In this document: positions 1 through 6,289 of the stretch, piece by piece | How positions within the stretch are numbered: position 1 is the first letter of the stretch | Layout of the letters: the number at the start of each line of letters is the position of its first letter | Origin: an uncultured Planctomycetaceae bacterium | Lineage (GTDB): Bacteria; Planctomycetota; Planctomycetia; Pirellulales; Pirellulaceae | Assembly: GCA_903921945.1 (NCBI GenBank) | Contig: CAIXSC010000506.1 | Location: forward strand, 1-10,737 | Direction of reading: 5' to 3' | DNA: 10,737 nt | Notes under the pieces: model-generated | Told to the model about the DNA's origin: nothing | The model's database searches: none | What the model saw: only the letters and a program-made list of their open reading frames with translations | Position numbers and translations under genes: made by a program

Positions 1-433
1 GCTCGACCTGATCCAGCGTATCCACGAGCAACCGAAGCAGCTCGCGTTCCTCCTTCAGTTCGGCATCGGAACGTTTCGGCGGCGCCTCGTCTTTGGCAGC
101 CTTCTTTCCGCCACTCTTTTCGCCGTCTTTGGCCGCGTCTTGGGCCGCGTCTTTGGCGCCGCTCTCGGCGCCCTTCTTCTTGTCGTTCTGCTCGGGGTCC
201 TTACCGCCGCGCTCTTGCGCATTGGCAGTCAATGCACCGAATGGAAGCGGGAGTCGGACCGCCGCACCCGATTCCGAACCTTCGAACGACACGCTGGCAA
301 GCCGGATCGCCATCGCGATGCCCAGGACCGCCAATAGGCAGCCGAACGAGCGGCCTAGCCGTCCAAAAAAGTCGCCGTGATTGGTCTGTTGGCGAGCGAC
401 AAACGGGGCCGCCAGGCGTGTCAGCGTGCGCAT
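1..433 (-). CDS. Exported protein with Lys/Asp/Ala-rich linker, 5' part only; possible S41 (C-terminal processing) peptidase
   Basis: Only the first 144 residues are present; the frame stays open to the left edge. The ATG at 433 is chosen because GAGG lies 5 nt upstream. Residues 1-29 are a long basic leader, 30-43 a short hydrophobic segment, and a possible signal peptidase site follows at ANA-QE (about 70-72). Residues 84-115 are a charged tetrapeptide-repeat linker (units such as GAKD, AAQD, AAKD). Residues 121-144 end in a helical stretch, ELLRLLVDTLDQVE. From family knowledge, this resembles the segment just before the N-terminal domain of planctomycete S41 peptidases, where a helix of the type LxxVDTLxQVxxNYV follows a disordered leader. 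The PDZ and catalytic Ser/Lys regions would lie outside the window, so the family call is inference. It sits 62 bp downstream of the 526-residue membrane protein and may have its own promoter. It could instead be any exported protein with a coiled-coil start. Confidence 0.75.
   Translation of the reverse strand, partial: MRTLTRLAAPFVARQQTNHGDFFGRLGRSFGCLLAVLGIAMAIRLASVSFEGSESGAAVRLPLPFGALTANAQERGGKDPEQNDKKKGAESGAKDAAQDAAKDGEKSGGKKAAKDEAPPKRSDAELKEERELLRLLVDTLDQVE
89..184 (-). repeat. 12-bp tandem tract, 8 units, encoding tetrapeptides
   Basis: Eight contiguous 12-nt units, plus-strand form gtctttggccgc with variants, fill 89-184. On the minus strand they encode DKKK, GAES, GAKD, AAQD and AAKD-type tetrads, residues 84-115 of the exported protein. 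Units differ at several positions, so the tract is old or under selection. It makes a flexible charged linker between the membrane-targeting segment and the following domain. Confidence 0.75.
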
Positions 434-438
434 CGGAA

Positions 439-442
439 CCTC
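439..442 (-). promoter_or_regulatory. Ribosome binding site for the exported protein starting at 433
   Basis: GAGG on the minus strand, 5 nt before the ATG. It fixes the start at 433; no other in-frame ATG fits upstream of the hydrophobic segment. Confidence 0.5.
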
Positions 443-479
443 GAAGGGAAAGCCGCGACCGGCTGCGAAACTACGCGGG

Positions 480-508
480 AGTATAGGTCCCGTCCTCACC
501 TACGACAA
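480..508 (-). promoter_or_regulatory. Candidate sigma70-type promoter for the exported protein
   Basis: On the minus strand TTGTCG (503-508, 4 of 6 consensus) is followed by exactly 17 nt and TATACT (480-485, 5 of 6 consensus). Transcription would start near 473, giving a leader of about 40 nt before the ATG at 433. The -35 element overlaps the last codons of the upstream gene. Planctomycete promoters are poorly defined, so this rests on the general consensus only. Confidence 0.35.
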
Positions 509-2076
509 CGCGACGCCGCCTTCCGGGACCGAGCCACTCGGATCAGGGTGAGCAGCAACCCGAGCCCTCCAACCCCTAACAACATCACTCGAAACGGCGA
601 CGGCGGCGACGAAGGTGGCGTCACGGTCGCGGCCAACGGCGACGAATTCGGCTCGGAGCGCCCGTTCCCAGCCGCCGTCGTCACACTCGCATTCGCAGCA
701 CCATCCGCGTTCGCAGTGCTGCTCGCGTTCGCGGCGCCGCTCGAACTGCCGTTGCCGGCTGGAATGGGGACCAATTCGGGCTCGCGCTCAGAGCCGCCCG
801 AGGAGGCCTTGCGTGTCGAGACGATCGGCAGCGGTTGGCCATCGATTTCCAAGAGTCGATCCCAAGGGGCGGCGATTAGGAGGTCGAAGCCGGGGTTCAG
901 TTCCTTGACCTCGCACGAGCAAGCGCCGACGAGGAACTTCGCCGAGTTCGCCACGTTTTCGGCCGTGATGCCAGCTCCGACCAAGGGCAAGAGCGCACGG
1001 CCGCGGCCGAAGACCGGGAACACCATCGGTTCGTCGCGTTCCACCAAATCCGATTCGCAGCGTAGCAGCATTTGCGTCAGCGGCCCCTCGACCTCGGATC
1101 GGGGCACGCGCAGTGTCGAGAAGGCAAGCTTCAGCGGCGTCTTTGCGAAGAGTGTGTCATCCGGCAAATCCGACAACTCGGGCAGCTTCAGTTCGGCGGC
1201 GAGCTTCTTGAGTTCGCCATCGAGCAGCGCGGCGGCCGCGTCGTGCGGGGCGGTGACGCCGCTTTCCAGCAGCAGCCAAACGGCCGTGTCGCCGGCCAGC
1301 AACCGGTCGAGCAATTGTTTCCGGAGAGGCGACTCAAGCAACCGATCGACCATGGCCGGCGTGAACCGCGCACCCCAGATCGGCAACGGATTCCGCAGCG
1401 CCTCCGGATATTGAGTGACGAGCATCGGCAAGGCGGCGTCGCCTAGCGAATCCAGAAGCTCACGGTCCTCTGGTTCCTCGCTGCGGTCCGCGTCGACCAC
1501 GCGAACTTTTAGATTCGCCGAGCCGGACTCCTGGTGCTTCTCAATTCGTTCGAGCACCGACCGCTCAGCGTCGCCCAGAGGGCCGCGATGCACGATGGTC
1601 ACGCGATAGGCATCCGCCCGCCACCGCTCGAGCGCGAATCGAAACACAGGCACATTGCACGCATACGCCGCCGATACAGCGACCGTCATGCCCACCCACC
1701 ACCCCAGTGCCACTCGCGCGATCGCGGCGGTACGAGGCCCACCCCGTCTCGACTGGCACGTCGCTCCGAATGGCGATCGGAACCGCGACCCGAATCGTGA
1801 CTGAAACCGCGACCCAAGCCACGATTGGGAACTGGTGCCGGATCGCGACCCAAACGGCGATACGGAACGCGATCCAGTGTCCGCGTCAGAAGGCGCGTCA
1901 GAAGGCGCGTCAGCATGCGCGTCAGAAGGCGCGTCAGAAGGCGCGACAGAAGGCGCGACAGAAGGCGCGAAAACATCCGCGGCAGATGGCTCGATAACAT
2001 GCGATTCATACTGCCCATCGGACTGCGCGACAGACGGTGGACTGCGCCGCGGAGATTTCGCTGGAAGGTGGGACAT
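496..2076 (-). CDS. Two-transmembrane protein with repetitive N-terminal tail and thioredoxin-like core ('ACNVPVFRFALERW' family, function unknown)
   Basis: 526 residues. The ATG is 4 nt after the TGA of the large propeller gene, with AGGAG 10 nt upstream, so translation is probably coupled. Residues 12-103 are 23 tetrapeptide repeats (GSRF, QSRF, APSD types). A hydrophobic segment lies at 116-139 and ends at AYA-C140, followed by NVPVFRFALERW and IVHRGPL. I recall this motif from planctomycete hypothetical proteins. Residues 186-260 (KVRVVDAD, then LPMLVTQYPE, then NPLPIWG) have the strand order and a possible cis-proline of a thioredoxin-like fold, but no CxxC. A second motif, ACSCEVKELNPGFDLL (385-400), carries two cysteines. 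An Ala/Asn/Ser-rich linker (440-495) leads to a C-terminal membrane helix (496-513) and a basic tail. The core is probably outside the cytoplasmic membrane. Odd: 115 residues precede the first membrane segment, so a cleaved signal peptide is unlikely unless translation starts internally. No enzymatic function can be assigned. Confidence 0.88.
   Translation of the reverse strand: MSHLPAKSPRRSPPSVAQSDGQYESHVIEPSAADVFAPSVAPSVAPSDAPSDAHADAPSDAPSDADTGSRSVSPFGSRSGTSSQSWLGSRFQSRFGSRFRSPFGATCQSRRGGPRTAAIARVALGWWVGMTVAVSAAYACNVPVFRFALERWRADAYRVTIVHRGPLGDAERSVLERIEKHQESGSANLKVRVVDADRSEEPEDRELLDSLGDAALPMLVTQYPEALRNPLPIWGARFTPAMVDRLLESPLRKQLLDRLLAGDTAVWLLLESGVTAPHDAAAALLDGELKKLAAELKLPELSDLPDDTLFAKTPLKLAFSTLRVPRSEVEGPLTQMLLRCESDLVERDEPMVFPVFGRGRALLPLVGAGITAENVANSAKFLVGACSCEVKELNPGFDLLIAAPWDRLLEIDGQPLPIVSTRKASSGGSEREPELVPIPAGNGSSSGAANASSTANADGAANASVTTAAGNGRSEPNSSPLAATVTPPSSPPSPFRVMLLGVGGLGLLLTLIRVARSRKAASRCRR
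1768..2043 (-). repeat. 12-bp minisatellite-like tract, 23 units, coding for the N-terminal tail
   Basis: The whole interval is readable as 23 consecutive 12-nt units in one register. The best-conserved block is 1888-1971 (plus-strand unit agaaggcgcgtc, 7 near-identical copies, one being agcatgcgcgtc). A more diverged block at 1768-1875 has units such as gaaccgcgaccc and gaatcgtgactg, and the flanking 1972-2043 is more diverged still. On the minus strand the units encode DAPS/VAPS tetrads and then GSRF/QSRF/RSPF tetrads, residues 12-103 of the 526-residue protein. Confidence 0.85.
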
Positions 2077-2080
2077 CGCG

Positions 2081-5000
2081 TCAGTTCTCCTGTTGCAATT
2101 CCACGCCGGAAAGCATGGCGGGAAACTTGGACGATTCGGCGGGCGACAGCTCTAAACGCAGGCGTTCCCCGATCCTCACGCCACGCACTTCTTTCACCAG
2201 GATCCGTCCCGCTCCACCCGCCTCGCGGGCCACATCGATGGCGGCCACGGTCGTGACCGCTTCGCCTTGCAATCGGACGCTGAAGATCCGCTCACCCGGT
2301 TTCGCACCGCCCAGTTCGGCGAAATGCAGCCGCACGGTGTAGCGACGCGGTTCGGCCGCTTCCGGGCCCGTTTTCAGGGTAAGCGACCGCAGCCCTTCGG
2401 CGCCGGATGCGGCCACCCAGTCGAGCCCCGGATCGGTCCTCAGACCTGCCACGCTCTTGGATGACCCGTCCGCCGCTGGATTCGCGGCACCAGGAGCCGC
2501 GGCGCTGGGTGAACCGTTCGTCAAAGCACTCGACGAGGCGACGATCGCCGTCGGGTGGCGTCGATACCAAACCGGTTTGGCCGGTTCGATGGCGATGTCC
2601 AGCACGGGTGAAGCTCCACCCACGCTCGGGTATTCCAACCAGAGCGTGCCATCCGGCGCCTTGCGATCGCCGGGCGCCCCTAAATTCACGCCGACCCGCC
2701 GCAGCCGCTCCTTCGGTGTCTGCGCGCCGAACGATGTCCAGACCTCGGCATCGTCCACTGGCACCAGCGCGATCGAGGTCTGGTTTTGGTAAGTGCATAC
2801 ACAGGTGCGTGTGTAATCGGGCGCCGTCAGAATTCCGCCAGCCACCACAAGGTTGTTCGTGCAGCTCGACCGGAACCCGCCAAAATTTCCCGTTCCACCA
2901 TCGTTCAACAGATCGAAATAGCCGGCCGCGCCCGAACGAAACGTGAGCAGATGCTCGGAGGCCATCGGCGTGTTGCAGCCGTAATTCCGCGACCAGCTCC
3001 AAGGAACCAGTTCGCCGCTCAGCGGGTGTTCGCGCATCCGCGGGGCGCCCGTCCGCAAATCGCACGCCGAGCCGGCCATGAGGATCGAGTCATGATGGAT
3101 CATCGCCGGTCCGCTGAACGCCATGTTGGTCCACAGCGCCGCGCCGCTCGCCGCCTGGTAAGCCCGCATCCCTTTCGGTTCGTCGCTCAACGTGTCCCCG
3201 GCCAGCCGGCCCGCTTCGACCAAAATATCGCGCTCCGTGGAATAGCTAAGCCATGTGCCAAAGACTTCCTTCTCCGCGGACCACAATTCCCGGCCCGTCT
3301 GGAGATCGTAGGCCACAATCCGCGGCGGAAAAGGCGGGTCCTCGCCACGGCGTTTCAGCTTGGATACCTGCGGCCCCGACAAACGATCGATGCAATACAG
3401 CCGACCGCCACCCAGACACACACCGTTATGCCGAAAGCCGCTCCGCGCGGGCGCCGACCAGAGAACGGCCCCCGTCCGCCGATCCATCACCACCAACCGG
3501 CCACTCGCCGAATAGTTATCGTTGTCCTTCGGCGACCAACTCTTTAAACCGCCACTCGACGAACCGCTACTCGACGAACCGCCACTCGACGAACTGGGGC
3601 GATCGCTCTTGCGATCGTCATCGCTGTCGCTTTTGCTTGCGCCGGGCTTGTTGGACTGGACGGCGCGAGCGAGCAGACTGGCGTCGAATACCGGTTCGGC
3701 GCCGCCAATCAGATAATCTTCGTACACATTCAAATAGCCCCACAACGGCGCGGGACCGCCAGCAACCGCCGGCGGAAGCTGGAACTTTCCGAGCACCCGG
3801 CCGGTGGCCGGATCGAGTCGCAGGCAGGCGTCACGATAGGCGACATAAACGCCGTCCGGCGTGGCGACATAATTGGAACCGCTGGCATTCGCGCCAGGTT
3901 GGTGCAACGTGTTGTTATAAAGTTCACCGATACCGGGGAGCGGCGTCGACCATAGCACGCGTCCGGTATAAATGTCCATCGCGCGGAGCAAATCGATACC
4001 CTCGATGAACAGGCGGCCATCGACAACCTGAGGTTGCGGTCCATGGCCGTGGCGGGGCAAGATACCATCGTTGGTCGAGCCGCCAAACCATAGCAATCCC
4101 AGCGGGGCTTTCACGCGCGAATCTTTCGACACTCGCGAGTTGGCCGCATCGGCGTGCTCGTGCGTCCAGTTCGCGCTGCCGGGCAAAGCCCCGGCCCGAG
4201 TCATCACCAGCCACTCGCCATCGGCGGCGAACGCCACCTGCTCCAAGGCCTTGGTTCGCGCCACCTGCTCCAGCTCGGCGCGGTGCGGAATCGCGTTCCC
4301 TAGGTATGCGGAGCCACCATACGGCCGCAGCGAATGGAATATCGCCGCCAGCACGTCGGCGGTGTCGCGTTCCGGAGAATCCGGCCAGTTCGCCACCACC
4401 GCGACACTGGCGAAATAGGGCGGCAGCGAACGGGCCGGCGCCCGCTCTGCCAGCAACACCGCCATACGTGCGGCGGGAACCGATCGTCGCCCCAATTCCG
4501 CGCGAAACGCCTTCGCCCGCGCGGCATCCGCTTCCACGACGACCCATCGCAACCTGCCACTGGAAACCTGCGCCGGCATCTGGTCGAGCACCATTCGGCC
4601 TGATTCGACGCCCCACGCCAATGCATAGCCTTCGACCGTCTTGAGAGCATCGGGAAGCACTGCGATCCGCTCGGCGTCCGCTTCGCTCGACCCCGCTTCC
4701 GCTCCGGCAACCGCTGCTGGCTGCGTTTGCGCGTTCGATTCTTGTTTCGAATTCGAGCTCGATTCCTTTTTCAAATCCTGTTTTAAATCCCAGTTCACAT
4801 CCTGGCTCGATTCCCGACCCGATGCCCCTTGCGACGCTGGTTGCGACGCTGGTTGCGATACCGGCTGCGATGCCCGTTGAGACTCGCCGGCGGCTGTTGT
4901 GGCGACGGATGCGTTGGCGGGCTTCCCGGCCGCGAAGCAGACGATGCGGCCGGCCCGTGTAACGGCGAACAGTCGATCGTCCGCGGCGACCAAGCTGGCG

Positions 5001-6265
5001 ACTTCGCCCGTCAGCGGGGTCTTCCACGCGATGACCGGCTGTTTGCCTTTGCCTGCCCGCGGCCCCCCCGGCGCTTCGATCGCCAACACCGAGCCTTCCG
5101 TGGCGCCATACAGCCGGGAACCGGCTTTGATGAGCGCGGTGAGAGGCGGCACGTCGATTTCGGCGATTTCCCGAAGCCCCCATTTCGTGGCTGTCGACTT
5201 CACCCCTTTGCGATCGATCGTTTCCACGGTTTCCAGCTTCGAACTGGCGAGATCGCGAACGCGGAGGTCGTCTCCGCCCGCGTCGTAGAGCCGGCCGTCG
5301 GCGAACACGAACAGGCTTCCGATCGTGCCTAAATACTTTTCGGTGGCGATGTCAAACGCGGCTCCGCCGTTCAACATCAAAGGCTCGGCGGCCGCGACGA
5401 ACGAACCGCCTCCTTTCTTGCCGTTTTCCGCCAATTGGTAGTATTGAAAGGCGCCCGTCGCGCGGTCGTAGCAAGCTGGAACCGACCGGCCACCGGGCAC
5501 CAACAAACGGGCCCCAATGGCGACCAGCGGACCTTGAGGCGCGACGCCGGCGAACGAGTCGGCATTGTGTGGCTGTTTGATATACATCGAGCCATCGCCG
5601 TCGTTGGTCCACACCGCCGAACCGGTCTCCGCATTCACGGCATGCAAGAATACGCCCATGAATGGCCAGATGCCGGCGCCAAAGTAAACAACGCCATCGG
5701 CGAGCACCGGGGCGCCCCGCGCCGGCCATGTGGAAATCAACCGCTCATTGCCCAAAATCCGCCGCTCCGATGGCCCGCCGCGAAACTTCCACACCAGCGA
5801 GCCATCGGCCGCGTCAAGGCAATACAAATAGCCGTCGTCGGACGCCACGCACACCCGTTCGCCCCAAGCCACCGGCGCGAACCGGATCGGCCCGTTCGCG
5901 TGGAAGCGCCACAATTCCCGCCCCGTCCGCGTGTCGTGGGCGGTCAGACTGTCGTCATGCGAAGAACCGACGAACAGCCGCTGGCCCAGCACCACCGGCT
6001 CATAAACGCTGTCCAATTGCATCTTGGCTTGATCGGGCCATGCCGGCTGCAGCGCTGGCAGGTCGATCGACCACGCGAGCGATAGCCGCTCGGGAAGTTC
6101 CGCCGGAGTGGCTCCGCTCCGTTGACCATCGCAGCGCCACATCGGCCAGTCGGCGGCAGCGGCCGTTTTCCCCCCAGGGAAACCGTCGCTTCCCAAAGCC
6201 GTAAACAGACCGATCGCCGCCAACACCACGACGGCCAACCACGTTTCATTACGTAGGAACATCAC
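2081..6265 (-). CDS. Secreted PQQ-like beta-propeller protein with inserted methyltransferase-like domain and C-terminal malectin-like domain
   Basis: 1394 residues. Residues 1-38 are a signal peptide ending near AAA-ADW, so the product is exported. Propeller 1 spans about 38-447, opening with DWPMWRCDGQRSG, and has blade motifs such as DxxTGRELWRF and DAADGSLVWKF. Residues 448-530 are a polar linker; 460-511 are tetrapeptide repeats. Residues 531-690 resemble a degenerate class I methyltransferase: GYALAWGVESGRM at the nucleotide-loop position, WVVVEAD with E578 as the acidic residue, and SLRPYGG. Propeller 2 spans about 693-1180, interrupted by a Ser/Asp/Gly-rich loop (875-906), and contains NYGC (1094-1097), SGAAGYFDL and C1135, C1155, C1157. 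Residues 1185-1394 look like malectin: GAPGDRKAPDGTLWLEYP, then YTVRLHFAEL, PGERIFSVRLQG and FPAMLSGVEL. PQQ binding itself is not implied and no CxxCH haem site is present. The frame starts at GTG 6265 with an adjacent ATG at 6262; GAAGAG fits the GTG slightly better. The role is unknown; carbohydrate binding by the malectin-like part is inferred. Confidence 0.93.
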   Translation of the reverse strand: MMFLRNETWLAVVVLAAIGLFTALGSDGFPGGKTAAAADWPMWRCDGQRSGATPAELPERLSLAWSIDLPALQPAWPDQAKMQLDSVYEPVVLGQRLFVGSSHDDSLTAHDTRTGRELWRFHANGPIRFAPVAWGERVCVASDDGYLYCLDAADGSLVWKFRGGPSERRILGNERLISTWPARGAPVLADGVVYFGAGIWPFMGVFLHAVNAETGSAVWTNDGDGSMYIKQPHNADSFAGVAPQGPLVAIGARLLVPGGRSVPACYDRATGAFQYYQLAENGKKGGGSFVAAAEPLMLNGGAAFDIATEKYLGTIGSLFVFADGRLYDAGGDDLRVRDLASSKLETVETIDRKGVKSTATKWGLREIAEIDVPPLTALIKAGSRLYGATEGSVLAIEAPGGPRAGKGKQPVIAWKTPLTGEVASLVAADDRLFAVTRAGRIVCFAAGKPANASVATTAAGESQRASQPVSQPASQPASQGASGRESSQDVNWDLKQDLKKESSSNSKQESNAQTQPAAVAGAEAGSSEADAERIAVLPDALKTVEGYALAWGVESGRMVLDQMPAQVSSGRLRWVVVEADAARAKAFRAELGRRSVPAARMAVLLAERAPARSLPPYFASVAVVANWPDSPERDTADVLAAIFHSLRPYGGSAYLGNAIPHRAELEQVARTKALEQVAFAADGEWLVMTRAGALPGSANWTHEHADAANSRVSKDSRVKAPLGLLWFGGSTNDGILPRHGHGPQPQVVDGRLFIEGIDLLRAMDIYTGRVLWSTPLPGIGELYNNTLHQPGANASGSNYVATPDGVYVAYRDACLRLDPATGRVLGKFQLPPAVAGGPAPLWGYLNVYEDYLIGGAEPVFDASLLARAVQSNKPGASKSDSDDDRKSDRPSSSSGGSSSSGSSSGGLKSWSPKDNDNYSASGRLVVMDRRTGAVLWSAPARSGFRHNGVCLGGGRLYCIDRLSGPQVSKLKRRGEDPPFPPRIVAYDLQTGRELWSAEKEVFGTWLSYSTERDILVEAGRLAGDTLSDEPKGMRAYQAASGAALWTNMAFSGPAMIHHDSILMAGSACDLRTGAPRMREHPLSGELVPWSWSRNYGCNTPMASEHLLTFRSGAAGYFDLLNDGGTGNFGGFRSSCTNNLVVAGGILTAPDYTRTCVCTYQNQTSIALVPVDDAEVWTSFGAQTPKERLRRVGVNLGAPGDRKAPDGTLWLEYPSVGGASPVLDIAIEPAKPVWYRRHPTAIVASSSALTNGSPSAAAPGAANPAADGSSKSVAGLRTDPGLDWVAASGAEGLRSLTLKTGPEAAEPRRYTVRLHFAELGGAKPGERIFSVRLQGEAVTTVAAIDVAREAGGAGRILVKEVRGVRIGERLRLELSPAESSKFPAMLSGVELQQEN
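2087..2091 (-). promoter_or_regulatory. Ribosome binding site for the 526-residue membrane protein
   Basis: AGGAG on the minus strand lies inside the last codons of the upstream propeller gene, 10 nt before the ATG at 2076. It argues that the odd repetitive N-terminal extension is really translated and that the gene is coupled to the upstream one. Confidence 0.6.
3549..3593 (-). repeat. 15-bp tandem repeat, 3 copies, encoding SSSGG
   Basis: Three copies of ccgccactcgacgaa (plus strand; the middle one differs at one base) at 3549-3563, 3564-3578 and 3579-3593. They encode a Ser/Gly linker in a surface loop of propeller 2 (about residues 891-906). Confidence 0.8.
3601..3636 (-). repeat. Short 12-bp periodic segment, 3 units, Lys/Ser/Asp-rich
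   Basis: Three 12-nt units (plus strand gatcgctcttgc, gatcgtcatcgc, tgtcgcttttgc) directly abut the 15-bp repeat block. They encode an acidic-basic stretch of the type KSDS-DDDR-KSDR around residues 878-889. The units are diverged and the call is weaker than for the longer tracts. Confidence 0.4.
4733..4888 (-). repeat. 12-bp tandem tract, 13 units, in the propeller-methyltransferase linker
   Basis: Thirteen contiguous 12-nt units share one register. Units at 4829-4852 are two identical copies of ttgcgacgctgg; those at 4733-4828 are of the type gctcgattcctt and tttcaaatcctg and are noticeably more AT-rich than the surrounding gene. They encode tetrads such as PASQ, RASQ, RESS, QDLK and KESS (residues 460-511). 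Confidence 0.8.
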
Positions 6266-6273
6266 AACAGGTA

Positions 6274-6279
6274 CTCTTC
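6274..6279 (-). promoter_or_regulatory. Ribosome binding site for the large propeller protein
   Basis: GAAGAG on the minus strand, 8 nt before the GTG at 6265 and 11 nt before the ATG at 6262, within the 24-bp gap between the two propeller genes. The spacing slightly favours GTG, but either start gives essentially the same protein. Confidence 0.4.
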
Positions 6280-6289
6280 GTCGATACGC

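Noticed and set aside
476..492. CGGGA/TCCCG hairpin after the 526-residue gene as a terminator
   Set aside because: The stem is only 5 bp, there is no T-tract, and it overlaps the better-supported candidate promoter.
377..1414. Long plus-strand open frame opposite the 526-residue gene
   Set aside because: It is a high-GC shadow: composition is Ser/Arg/Pro-biased with no recognisable motif, while the opposite strand has membrane segments, conserved-looking motifs and a good ribosome binding site.
1883..1966. Regular short repeats that could suggest a CRISPR array
   Set aside because: The 12-bp units are contiguous with no spacers, lie in frame inside a coding region, and no cas genes are present.
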